This document shows, one piece after another, positions 9,815 through 17,639 of a stretch of DNA of 64,000 bases. How positions within the stretch are numbered: the stretch's first letter is position 1; every line of letters starts with the position of its first letter. The translations under genes and the position numbers were made by a program. The notes beneath the pieces were generated by a model. It saw only the letters and a list, made by a program, of their open reading frames with translations. It was not told where the DNA came from and ran no database searches. Source of the stretch: Mycobacterium sp. 4858 (GTDB taxonomy: Bacteria > Actinomycetota > Actinomycetes > Mycobacteriales > Mycobacteriaceae); assembly GCF_900240975.1 (NCBI RefSeq), contig NZ_LT968775.1, positions 1,116,001-1,180,000 of the forward strand. Reading direction: 5' to 3'.

Positions 9815-10492
9815 ATGACTGCACGGAGAGTTGCTCGCATTGTTGGCGTCCCGGTCGTGGCGATGTGGGCGGGGCTGAGCGCACCCCTGTGGGGATCTTC
9901 AGCCGCTCCCGTGGCCGTTGCCGATCCGTGCACCGACGTCTCGGTGGTGTTCGCCCGCGGCACCCACCAGGAGCCCGGTCTGGGCAACATCGGCCAGGCA
10001 TTCGTGGACTCGCTGACGTCGCAGCTCGGCGGCAAGTCCGTCGATGTCTACGCGGTGAACTACCCGGCCAATGACGACTACCACAACAGCGCGAACGCCG
10101 GCTCCAACGACGCGAGCACCCATATCCAGGACACCGTGGCCAGCTGCCCGAACTCGAGGATCGTGCTCGGCGGATACTCGCAAGGCTCGACGGTGATCGA
10201 TCTGGCCACCAACGCGATGCCGGCCTCGGTCGCCGATCACGTCGCCGCCGTCGCCCTCTTCGGCGAGCCGACCAGTGGGTTCTCGACCATGCTGTGGGGC
10301 GGCCAGCCGCTGCCGACCATCAACCCCGCGTATGGATCCAAAACCATCAGCCTGTGCGCCCCCGACGACCCGATCTGCTCGGGAGGCGGCAACATCATGG
10401 CGCACGTGTCCTACATCGACGCAGGGATGACCGCTCAGGCCGCGACGTTCGCGGCTAACAAGATCAACCAGGGGCCGGCGCCGCGCGTCTGA
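9815..10492 (+). CDS. Secreted cutinase-family esterase
   Basis: An exported alpha/beta-hydrolase of the mycobacterial cutinase-like family (CFP21/Culp group), hydrolysing ester or lipid substrates outside the cell. The 225-aa protein has an N-terminal signal peptide (to about residue 37, ending AVADP). The nucleophile is Ser122 in GYSQG, the acid Asp185 in CAPDDPIC and the base His197 in AHVSY, with Cys pairs as in the family. AGGA precedes the ATG. It ends convergently with a coiled-coil gene. A second cutinase is at 30939. Lipid specificity cannot be inferred. Confidence 0.93.
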   Translation: MTARRVARIVGVPVVAMWAGLSAPLWGSSAAPVAVADPCTDVSVVFARGTHQEPGLGNIGQAFVDSLTSQLGGKSVDVYAVNYPANDDYHNSANAGSNDASTHIQDTVASCPNSRIVLGGYSQGSTVIDLATNAMPASVADHVAAVALFGEPTSGFSTMLWGGQPLPTINPAYGSKTISLCAPDDPICSGGGNIMAHVSYIDAGMTAQAATFAANKINQGPAPRV

Positions 10493-10500
10493 CGCGTCAG
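10489..10500. repeat. Palindrome spanning two convergent stop codons
   Basis: The perfect 12-bp palindrome CTGACGCGTCAG contains the TGA of the cutinase gene (10490-10492) and, on the other strand, the TGA of the coiled-coil gene (10499-10497). It is too short to be a confident terminator. Confidence 0.4.
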
Positions 10501-11171
10501 TCGTTCGCCCGCTCCTCTTGCCGCTGTTGCCGCTCGGCGGCGGCCAGGTGCGCGACCCGGTCGGCCTCGGACCGCTTGTCGGCGGCGTCGCCCAGCTTGT
10601 CCTCGGCCTCATCGGTCTTCGCTGCGGCGGCCTTGGATGCGGCCTTCTCGGCGGCCTGAGTCCTGGTCTCGACCTGGCGTTTGGCCGATTCGACCGTCTG
10701 CTTCTGCCGGTCCGCCGCCTCGTCGGCCCGGCGTTTGGCCGCGGCGCTCCGCTGCTGAGCCGACTGCGCCGCCTCCCGTTTGCGTTGCTCGGCGGAGTTG
10801 CGCGCCTCTTTGACCTCTTGCTGCGTGGCCGCCTGCGCTTCCTCCCGCTCCTCGATCGCCTGATCGCGGGCGTCCTTCAGCTTTGCGTCGGCCCGTTCCC
10901 TGCGGGTCGCGGCCTTGGCATCCAGCTGCGCGGCACGGCCCAGCGCGTCGCTGCGCTCGATCAGCGCCGTACCCCGCTCGACGAGTCGCGGGTCATCGAG
11001 CGCATTACCGACGGTGGTGTCCAGCATGCCGAGTGAGCGCTCGAAGAGCAGGCGCGCCGGTGCCTCGTCGGGGATGCGGGTGACGACTTGGTCCTCGATG
11101 AGCTGCAACGGGACACGGGCGAGTTGGTAGTGAAACCGCAGAACGGCGAACGGGAGTTCGGAAATCTTCAT
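10497..11171 (-). CDS. Ala/Lys/Glu-rich coiled-coil protein
   Basis: A 224-aa protein with a non-repetitive N-terminal part (about 1-75, FAVLRFHYQLARVPLQLIED) followed by about 140 residues of Ala, Glu, Lys, Arg and Gln with heptad character, predicted to be one long coiled coil. No enzyme motif, signal peptide or membrane segment is seen. The ATG at 11171 is chosen over TTG at 11174 because AGGAGAAG lies five bases upstream. It is 26 bp downstream of a CsbD-like gene that also has a long Ala-rich helix, so the two likely form an operon and may interact. Function unknown. Confidence 0.75.
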   Translation of the reverse strand: MKISELPFAVLRFHYQLARVPLQLIEDQVVTRIPDEAPARLLFERSLGMLDTTVGNALDDPRLVERGTALIERSDALGRAAQLDAKAATRRERADAKLKDARDQAIEEREEAQAATQQEVKEARNSAEQRKREAAQSAQQRSAAAKRRADEAADRQKQTVESAKRQVETRTQAAEKAASKAAAAKTDEAEDKLGDAADKRSEADRVAHLAAAERQQRQEERAND

Positions 11172-11197
11172 CAACTTCTCCTGGGTATGGCCCGCCG

Positions 11198-11755
11198 TCA
11201 GGGCAGGTCGGCTTCGTTGGTCACGTTCTGAGCTTCGCGGCGAAGACGGTCGGCCTCCGACTCGTCGTTGCGGGCCACCTGCACCGATGTCTGGTGCTCG
11301 GCGACGGCGTCGACGATTTCCTCGGAGGCGTCACGAATCTCGGCTCGCTCGTCGGCCTTCGCCCGTTGCATTTCGTGCTGTGCGTCCAGCTCGGCCTGTG
11401 TCTTCTCGGCGGTCGCCCGCTGCCGCGCGGCCTGCTCGGCCGCGTGCTTCTGGGCCGCCTGCCGAGCCTCGATCGACTCCTCGGTGGCAACGGCCTGCGC
11501 GTTCGCCGCGACGCGCTGTTGGGCGCCTTCCACCCGGGCTTCGGCAGCGTCGTCCTGCGCCTGCCTGGCCTGAGCCTCCGCGACGGCCTCCATCGCGTTG
11601 GCTTCCTTCCGCTCGTGCGCCTGTGTTTGCTCGAGTTGACCCTCGGCGGTCAGCGATTCGTTGCCGGTGACCGCCCCGAAGACCTCTTTCGCTTTGCCCT
11701 TCACCGAATCGATCAGGCCCCTACGCGCTTCGTCGGCTTTGTTCTGTTCGCTCAT
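11198..11755 (-). CDS. CsbD-like protein with C-terminal coiled coil
   Basis: A 185-aa protein with an N-terminal CsbD-like module (about 12-42, recognisable from SVKGKAKEVFGAVTGNESL and AEGQ). CsbD proteins are small general-stress proteins of unknown mechanism. Residues 45-180 are an Ala/Glu/Gln/Arg-rich helical region that normal CsbD proteins of 60-70 aa lack. The ATG at 11755 has GAGGAG eight bases upstream; the longer open frame to 11824 is not supported. It is the first gene of a two-gene unit with the coiled-coil gene at 10497. A stress or envelope-scaffold role is inference only. Confidence 0.78.
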   Translation of the reverse strand: MSEQNKADEARRGLIDSVKGKAKEVFGAVTGNESLTAEGQLEQTQAHERKEANAMEAVAEAQARQAQDDAAEARVEGAQQRVAANAQAVATEESIEARQAAQKHAAEQAARQRATAEKTQAELDAQHEMQRAKADERAEIRDASEEIVDAVAEHQTSVQVARNDESEADRLRREAQNVTNEADLP

Positions 11756-12011
11756 TCGGCAGTCTCCTCGCGGCGTTAGCCAAGCACTGAGTTCGTTCGT
11801 TGGTGTCACGCTCAGTGGTTCCACCGATGCCGCAGATCAAACACCCGTGTGACCTGGGTCACGCGCACACCGGAACGCCTCGGATCGTCCGCTACTGACG
11901 AGTCATCAAGCGCGACAACGAAAGTCATGCCCTCTACCGGGGCCGCGGGCCGGTCGCCGGTGCCGTCGCCGGCATCACGCCGGGCGAAAATCCTGAAATC
12001 GACGGATCGGC

Positions 12012-12024
12012 TACCGTCGACGGT
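12012..12024 (+). promoter_or_regulatory. Possible leaderless -10 element
   Basis: TACCGT (12012-12017) ends seven bases before the ATG at 12025 and matches the TANNNT -10 of mycobacterial leaderless promoters. No Shine-Dalgarno is present before this start codon. Confidence 0.35.
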
Positions 12025-12279
12025 ATGTCCGAAGTCTCGGGTAACGCCCCAATCGACGACGTCAGCCCTGGCGACATCATCGCCGTCGACCGCGGCTCTG
12101 GTGAACGGCCCTACAAAGTGGTGTTCAAAGACGCCACCGGCGAACGCTACGTCGTGACGTTGCAGGACGACGACGGGGAGACCTTCCAGCTCGACCTGGC
12201 CGCCGGCACCACGGTGAGAAGGTCGCTGGCGTCGAAGTGGGAGTCTGCGCAAAGCCCCACCCCGCACGCGGAAACCTAG
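12025..12279 (+). CDS. Small hypothetical protein (DUF-type, beta-rich)
   Basis: An 84-aa acidic protein with alternating short beta segments (DIIAVDRG, YKVVFKD, ERYVVTLQDD, TFQLDLAAGTTVRRSLA), suggesting a small SH3- or KOW-like barrel. I do not recognise a characterised family. The ATG lacks a ribosome binding site, but a -10-like hexamer seven bases upstream suggests leaderless expression. Divergent from the CsbD gene with a 269-bp gap, and convergent with a MOSC-domain gene 28 bp away. Confidence 0.65.
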   Translation: MSEVSGNAPIDDVSPGDIIAVDRGSGERPYKVVFKDATGERYVVTLQDDDGETFQLDLAAGTTVRRSLASKWESAQSPTPHAET

Positions 12280-12307
12280 ATAATCGCGTCCACGGCCGCG
12301 CCCCCGC

Positions 12308-13180
12308 TTATCCGCCGACGGTGACGCGGTCACCGACGCGGATCACGCCTTCCGCCGCCACCGCCAGATAGGCGCCCGCACACGGCTGAGGGCCATGACC
12401 GCCGGTGTCCCAACGGTTCTCGGCCGCCGGCGTGCGCAGCGCCTGCGGAGCGCGCGGCAGTGGGCCGTGTTCAAGCGTCGGCACCACGCATCGTGACGTG
12501 GCCGTCAGCACGCGCAGGCGTGCATCACCGACGACGATTTCCGTTCCGACCCAGTCGTTTTCGGCGTACGGCGGGTAACCCGGTGGCGTCCCGATCACGA
12601 TGTTGGGCCGGTACCGCAGCGCTTCGACGCCGATGTGTTCCAGCGTGGCCGTGGTGATCGCGTGCAGTGGGGCCTCGTCGGTGAATGCGTCACCCGGGGT
12701 GGCCTGGGCGATCTGAAGGATGCGGCCGCCGACCTCGGCGTCCAAGCCCAGCTCCAGTAACTTCTCCGGGTCCGGGCGCACCAGCGTGGCGCCTTCCGGG
12801 CGCTGAGTGATCAGTCGGACCGGTCTTCCCAACAGCCCCGAGAGCAATTCGTCGATGCCCGGATCGTCCACCGCCATGCTGGTTCCGTCGGGCAGACCGA
12901 TCGTCACCCGCCCAGCCTCTCGGTTGGCGGTGCACTTCAGCAGGCCCCGCCATAGCCTGGCGTTCTTGGCGCTCGCCACGTGACCGGTTGCGGTGTCCAA
13001 CAGCGCGAGTCGCCGGTCGCCCTCCGCGCCGTGCTCGTCGACGAAGATGCTAGGTACGGTTTCGCCGAGCATCGACTTCACCGGGTACCGGAGCAGCCCT
13101 TCCACCCGCAGGCCGGCCGCGGCGGCGCCCCGAAAGGCCGTCGAATTCTGCACTGCCACCCTCACTCGGCGAGCCCACAC
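12308..13180 (-). CDS. MOSC domain-containing protein
   Basis: A 290-aa protein with an N-terminal beta-barrel (MOSC_N, about 24-130, starting VEGLLRYPVKSMLGE) and a C-terminal MOSC domain (about 150-285). MOSC proteins carry or transfer sulfur, or use molybdenum cofactor, as in mARC reductases and MoCo sulfurase C-domains. A conserved Cys occurs in TSRCVVPT. The true start is uncertain: the fold begins at about residue 24 and in-frame GTG codons follow the ATG at 13180. No molybdenum-related genes are nearby, so substrate and cofactor are unknown. Confidence 0.85.
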   Translation of the reverse strand: MWARRVRVAVQNSTAFRGAAAAGLRVEGLLRYPVKSMLGETVPSIFVDEHGAEGDRRLALLDTATGHVASAKNARLWRGLLKCTANREAGRVTIGLPDGTSMAVDDPGIDELLSGLLGRPVRLITQRPEGATLVRPDPEKLLELGLDAEVGGRILQIAQATPGDAFTDEAPLHAITTATLEHIGVEALRYRPNIVIGTPPGYPPYAENDWVGTEIVVGDARLRVLTATSRCVVPTLEHGPLPRAPQALRTPAAENRWDTGGHGPQPCAGAYLAVAAEGVIRVGDRVTVGG

Positions 13181-13233
13181 GAACTGTCCCGCTCAGAGTA
13201 TGCGGGAAGGGCTCAGGCCGGTGGTGAGGAAGA

Positions 13234-13557
13234 TCAGCCCGGGCAGTAGGTGGATTCCGCCGCGCTGACCCAACCGGTCATGTCGGCGAACGTGAAGCCC
13301 TTGGAGCTCATGCCGGAGTGCAGGTCCGCGGCGATGGCGTCCGGTGTTTTGCCGGCCATCCGGTCGGAGCAGACCGCATGCCCTAGAGCGATCATGTCGG
13401 AGTCACTCGACGAGGGCCACGAGAAGCCGAGGTTGTGCAGTTTCGCCAAGTACGCGTCGTCCGTGGCGTCGGCCGATGCGATCGCGGGGCTTGCGGTGAG
13501 GGCAGCGCCAACCATAACGGGAATTGTCAATTTAGCCAGCCAACGCGGAGGAAGCAT
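13234..13557 (-). CDS. Secreted DUF732 protein
   Basis: A 107-aa protein with a signal peptide (about 1-30, cleavage after the ASA of AIASADATD) and one DUF732 domain, a family almost confined to mycobacteria and of unknown function. Two Cys residues (in HAVCSDRM and ESTYCPG) are spaced as in the family and probably form a disulfide in the envelope. GAAGGG upstream of the ATG serves as ribosome binding site. Preceded by an AT-rich promoter region with TATACT. Confidence 0.88.
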   Translation of the reverse strand: MLPPRWLAKLTIPVMVGAALTASPAIASADATDDAYLAKLHNLGFSWPSSSDSDMIALGHAVCSDRMAGKTPDAIAADLHSGMSSKGFTFADMTGWVSAAESTYCPG

Positions 13558-13596
13558 TTCGTGCCCTTCTTTTCTTGTCGGAGTCGAGTTGCGGCC

Positions 13597-13602
13597 AGTA
13601 TA
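13597..13602 (-). promoter_or_regulatory. Candidate -10 box for the DUF732 gene
   Basis: On the minus strand TATACT lies 40 bp upstream of the DUF732 start codon inside an AT-rich patch that is unusual for this genome. A -35 is not clear (TATTCG at 17-bp spacing is poor). Confidence 0.4.
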
Positions 13603-13743
13603 TGAGTCGGCGCTGCCGGCGAATATTAAAATTGGGCAAATTGCTCACCCATGAAACCGGGCCGGTGTTACGTGTTTCTGGTGGGTGCAGCGTGAGCATC
13701 GATCGACGAGTTTGGCGACTTCCGGTCACGGACGGCGGGGTGT

Positions 13744-14517
13744 TCAGCCGGCGGGCGCGGTGACGATGATCGACTCCTGACCGGTTTGCCACGCCGTCGT
13801 GAAGACCGGTATCGCGACCTGTTCGTCGGGGTGCTCGGCCCCGGGGTCGTTGAGGTGGACGATCTGGTTGTTGGTGTCGATCCCGGTCACCACCACGAAG
13901 TGGTCGGCCTTGGTCCGCTGGTCGCTGGTGTTCCAGATGACCGCGGAGTTGACCCAGGCGATGACCTTCCGGTCATGGGCGAGGTACCGCTCCAGCGCGG
14001 GTAATCCGGTTTGATCCGGATGGTCCGAATAGATCATTTCGGACTTGATGCCGTAGTGGTCGAGTAGCACCACCGCGTCGGCCATTTCGATGCCGCCGTT
14101 GCCGTTGGTGTGGCTCGGGTCGCTGCGCGGTGCGTAGACGGGTCCGGGGTTGGTCTGCGAAGGCGTCGACTCCCCCAGTGCGATCATCTGCTGTTCCGTC
14201 GGCGCGTGACCGGTGATCTCACCGACCACGTCGGCGACGGCCATCAGCCCGCAATTGTCCTCGAGCGACTGGGGTTGCCAGAACTCGGCAGCCGCGCCGG
14301 GGTCACCGTAGATACCGTTTCCGCCCGGCGGCGCCCCGCCGGCCGCCTGCGACGGTGGCTGATTGCTGGGAGCGCTGCCGGCAATCGTCGTCGACGCGAT
14401 GGCTTGCGGTGCCGGTGGCGACGGACGACACGAAGACAGCGGCGCCACACCTGTCAGAGCCACGCACGCCAAGAGCACCGCGGTGCCGACCGCGGGCGTG
14501 ATCCGGGAGGTGGACAT
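13744..14517 (-). CDS. C39-peptidase-like lipoprotein
   Basis: A 257-aa exported protein. The N terminus is a lipoprotein signal with lipobox LSSC (Cys30), followed by a Pro/Gly/Ala-rich linker to about residue 75 and a papain-like C39-family domain (Peptidase_C39_2). Candidate catalytic residues are Cys89 in EDNCGLMAV, His206 in KADHFVVVTG and Asn223/Asp224 in LNDPG. It may cleave peptides at the cell surface; no substrate is known. ATG at 14517 is preferred over TTG at 14541, which would add eight charged residues before the signal peptide. A perfect palindrome lies 32-43 bp upstream. Confidence 0.8.
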   Translation of the reverse strand: MSTSRITPAVGTAVLLACVALTGVAPLSSCRPSPPAPQAIASTTIAGSAPSNQPPSQAAGGAPPGGNGIYGDPGAAAEFWQPQSLEDNCGLMAVADVVGEITGHAPTEQQMIALGESTPSQTNPGPVYAPRSDPSHTNGNGGIEMADAVVLLDHYGIKSEMIYSDHPDQTGLPALERYLAHDRKVIAWVNSAVIWNTSDQRTKADHFVVVTGIDTNNQIVHLNDPGAEHPDEQVAIPVFTTAWQTGQESIIVTAPAG

Positions 14518-14542
14518 GAATGCTCGTCGAGGTTCGATCAAT

Positions 14543-14560
14543 AAAGCTTGAAAGCTTTCA
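14543..14560. promoter_or_regulatory. TGAAAGCTTTCA palindrome upstream of the C39-like gene
   Basis: A perfect 12-bp palindrome TGAAAGCTTTCA (14549-14560) overlaps a second inverted repeat AAAGCTT-GA-AAGCTTT (14543-14558). It lies 26-43 bp before the ATG at 14517, where a repressor site or -10 region would be. Operator function is inferred from symmetry and position only. Confidence 0.45.
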
Positions 14561-14704
14561 CACGGTAGCAGTTAATGCGTATCGGTGACACGGCCTCTCG
14601 AAAGAACGCACCGACATACAAAAATCACACGAAACAATTGCTGATGACATCTGTCGATATTGGACGCGTTTTGTCGCCACGCGAATGTCTCGCCGCGGAC
14701 GGCC

Positions 14705-16045
14705 TCAGTGCGGAAGCAGGCGCTGCTTTTGCTCGATGAACTCGTCTTCGGTGATGATCCCGGCGTCGCGCAGGGATGCCAGCTCGCGGAGTTCGGCGGC
14801 GATGCTGGTGATCGGGCCGCCAGCGGGGGCCTGGGACGCGGTGCTGGCGTCCGGCGTTCCCTTTTGCGTGGCGGTCCTGAACCGTTCGGCACGTCCCGTA
14901 ACGGCAGCGGTGCCCGTGCCCGCCATCGCGCGCCCGGCCATGCTCGCCGCGGCCATTTCACCGAACAGGCTTCCGGAGCCGCTGGACGACGCCTGGGCGG
15001 CCGCGCCGACGCTGGTGGCGGGCAGGGCGAGGGCGGACGGGCGGATCGCCGGCGCGGCGGCCGCCCAGGCCGGCGGTACCGACAATCCGCCGACCATGTG
15101 CGCCTCGCCGAGGCTCGCCGTCGCCACCGATCCCCCCGCCAGGTTGGTGATCACCGGGAAGGGCGTGGGCGGAATGGGCGCCCACCCGGGCCAGGACTGG
15201 ACGCCCGCCCAGCCGCTGACGATGTCGTCCGTGTGGAAACCGGTCAGGGCTCCGGCAACGTCGTAGGGAAGGGCCACTAAGGAAGAGGCGAGTCCCGCGG
15301 ACCCGAGTTCTGGATCGGCGAACACCGCACTCAAGTCGGCCAGCAGTCCCAACAGGTCTCGCCCGCCGAAGCCGAAATCGAGGGGGCTGGCGAGGCTGGT
15401 GAGCGCATTGGGCGTCGCGGCGAAGGCTTGCTGCGTCGAGGAGAGGGCGCTCTGCACCTTCCCGGCCGAGGTGCCGGTGGCCTGGGTGAGGGCGGCCGCT
15501 TGCCGCACCGGCCCGCCCTGCGCGGTGCTCTGCTGTGGCGAGGCGAACGGCGTCAATCGCGTTGCCACCGCCGATGACGCCGCGTAGCCGTACATGGCTG
15601 CGGCATCTTGCGCCCACATCTCCGAGTACTGCGCCTCGGTGGTCGCGATCGCCGGGGTGTTCTGCCCGAAGACGTTGGTCGCGATCAACGACATCAGCAG
15701 GCTGCGATTGGCCGCGACGACCGGGGGCGGCACCGTCTCCGCGAAGGCCGCCTCGTAGGCGTAGGCAGCGGCTCTGGCCTGATTGGCCGTTTGCTCCGCC
15801 TGCGCCGCGGCGGTCCTCGCCCAGGCCACGTAGGGGGCGGCCGCGGCCGCCATCGCCGCCGCCGAGGGACCCAGCCAGGGCCCACCGGTCAGGGCCGTGA
15901 TCTCGGCCTGATAGGCGTCCGCCGCGGAATGCAGTGCGACGGCCAGCTCGTCCCAGGCCATCGCGGCGGCCAGCGTCAGTGCCGACCCAGGCCCGGTGTA
16001 CATCCGGGCCGAGTTGATCTCCGGAGGCAGCGCTGCGAAATCCAT
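14705..16045 (-). CDS. PPE family protein (SVP subgroup) with C-terminal SHOCT domain
   Basis: A 446-aa PPE protein. The N-terminal PPE helical domain (1-180) starts MDFAALPPEINSARMY and has the tip segment PWLGPSA at 57-63. The SVP-subgroup signature GxxSVPxxW is GGLSVPPAW at 319-327. Residues 412-446 form a SHOCT motif (ELRELASLRDAGIITEDEFI), a short bihelical C-terminal module usually found on other bacterial proteins. PPE proteins normally pair with PE and EspG and leave through ESX systems; no PE gene is adjacent, the nearest being at 39797. GGAGGAG ten bases upstream supports the ATG at 16045. Confidence 0.92.
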   Translation of the reverse strand: MDFAALPPEINSARMYTGPGSALTLAAAMAWDELAVALHSAADAYQAEITALTGGPWLGPSAAAMAAAAAPYVAWARTAAAQAEQTANQARAAAYAYEAAFAETVPPPVVAANRSLLMSLIATNVFGQNTPAIATTEAQYSEMWAQDAAAMYGYAASSAVATRLTPFASPQQSTAQGGPVRQAAALTQATGTSAGKVQSALSSTQQAFAATPNALTSLASPLDFGFGGRDLLGLLADLSAVFADPELGSAGLASSLVALPYDVAGALTGFHTDDIVSGWAGVQSWPGWAPIPPTPFPVITNLAGGSVATASLGEAHMVGGLSVPPAWAAAAPAIRPSALALPATSVGAAAQASSSGSGSLFGEMAAASMAGRAMAGTGTAAVTGRAERFRTATQKGTPDASTASQAPAGGPITSIAAELRELASLRDAGIITEDEFIEQKQRLLPH

Positions 16046-16415
16046 TTAGTCGGTCTCCTCCGGACGGTTCAGTGGGCGGCCACAGCGTTAACGGCCTGCA
16101 ACGGGCCGTTGTGGGATAGCCCAACGGACAGCAAACAAATCGTGATCCTTCTAAGTACTACAGGTCTGGCAACGGCCGACGACCGTCTGTCACCCCCTGA
16201 CCGCGCGGCGGACGTCTCAATCGCTTCGACATGCCCCTCTGACCTGGAATAGCGCGCTGTGGGCGCCGACGGTCACCGATAAGTTACCGCCGTTATTGCA
16301 CGCGTGCCTGTCATCGGCGCGGGACGCGCGCAGGGCGTCAGCGAGTTCCCCGCCGCACGGTCCCGATGCGGATGGTCTGCTTGGATCGATACCACCACCG
16401 TGAGTGAGGTCGTTG
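16046..16415. other. 370-bp divergent intergenic region
   Basis: Region between the PPE and glycosyltransferase genes, holding both promoters. A hairpin AACGGCC-N7-GGCCGTT at 16090-16110 would lie in the 5' leader of the PPE mRNA, about 45-65 bases before its ATG. I see no convincing -35/-10 pair and no small ORF. Confidence 0.5.
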
Positions 16416-17588
16416 ATGAGAATTGTGCTGGCAGGCTATGGCAGCCGGGGCGACGTCGAGCCCTGCGCCGCCGTCGGTCGCGAGTTGCTCCGCCGCGGGC
16501 ATGAGGTGCGCATGGCGGTCCCGCCCGACATGCTCGGCTTCGTCGAGGCGGCCGGTCTCGACGCCGTCGCTTACGGGCCCGACACAGGACAGCAGATCAC
16601 CGAAACGACAGATTTCGTGCACCGTGTTCAGGATCCGATCAGCGCTCTGCCCCAACTCATGGAGCGCGTCAACCAGGTGTGGGCGGGCAAGAACTCGGCG
16701 CTGGCTTCGTTAGCAGAGGGTGCCGACTTACTGGTGGCTGGCATGAACGAGCAGCGGTTGGCGGCCAACGTCGCAGAGTTTTACGGAATGCCGTTCGCCG
16801 CGCTGCATTTTTTCCCCGCACTGGCACTGGAACTCGGGGGGTACCAGGAGCAGGTGACGAATGTGGCCGAAGGCCTGCAGCGCGAGGCGCTGGGGTTACC
16901 CGAAGCTGCCGGATCATTGACTCGGGACGTACTGGAGATCCAGACCTACTATGAGATTTGCGTGCCCGAGTTGGCCAGCGAGTGGGCAACATCCGGGCAG
17001 CGGCGGCCGTTCGTGGGGTCGCTGACGCTGGACATGCCCGCCGAGGTCGACGACGAGGTGTTGTCGTGGATCGCCGACGGGACGCCACCCATTTACTTCG
17101 GCTTCGGTAGTACGCCGGTGACATCGCCCGCGGAAACGGTCGCAGTGATCAGCGGGGCGTGCGAACAGTTGGGCGAACGAGCGCTGATTTGCAGCGGCCC
17201 AAACGATTTCAGCCACGTCACGCGGGCGGCCCACACCAAAATTGTGGACGCGGTCAACCACGGCGCCGTTTTCCCCACATGCCGCGCGATCGTGCATCAC
17301 GGGGGCGCGGGTACCACCGCCGCGGGCATGCGGGCCGGGGTCCCGATGTTGGTGCTCTGGCTTTGGCTCGATCAGCCGATCTGGGCCTCCGCGGTCAGCC
17401 AGTTAAACGTGGGCATGGCCAGACCTTTTTCGGAATCAACCTACGATTCTCTCATCGCGGATCTGCGGTCCCTGTTCGCCGCGGACTATGCCACGCGGGC
17501 ACGCGAGCTCGCTACCGCGATGACCAAGCCCGCCGAAAGTGTCGCGATGGCTGCCGACCTCCTCGAAGGCGTCGCCCGCTCGGGCTGA
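16416..17588 (+). CDS. GT1 family glycosyltransferase (Rv1524/GPL-type)
   Basis: A 390-aa GT-B fold glycosyltransferase resembling Rv1524/Rv1526c and the rhamnosyltransferases of glycopeptidolipid synthesis. Seen: the N-terminal acceptor-domain start MRIVLAGYGSRGDVEPCAAV and the C-terminal nucleotide-sugar site TCRAIVHHGGAGTTAAGMRA with the following DQPIWA. It probably adds a deoxyhexose or glucose to a lipid or phenolic acceptor; the acceptor is unknown. The ATG at 16416, after GTGAGG, is preferred over the in-frame GTG at 16404 because homologues begin here. A methyltransferase gene follows by 51 bp on the same strand and may modify the same glycan. Confidence 0.9.
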   Translation: MRIVLAGYGSRGDVEPCAAVGRELLRRGHEVRMAVPPDMLGFVEAAGLDAVAYGPDTGQQITETTDFVHRVQDPISALPQLMERVNQVWAGKNSALASLAEGADLLVAGMNEQRLAANVAEFYGMPFAALHFFPALALELGGYQEQVTNVAEGLQREALGLPEAAGSLTRDVLEIQTYYEICVPELASEWATSGQRRPFVGSLTLDMPAEVDDEVLSWIADGTPPIYFGFGSTPVTSPAETVAVISGACEQLGERALICSGPNDFSHVTRAAHTKIVDAVNHGAVFPTCRAIVHHGGAGTTAAGMRAGVPMLVLWLWLDQPIWASAVSQLNVGMARPFSESTYDSLIADLRSLFAADYATRARELATAMTKPAESVAMAADLLEGVARSG

Positions 17589-17639
17589 TCGGTGCGACCT
17601 TCAGTGGTGCTAAGCGGCCGGGTCGTGTAGAAGGTTCTG

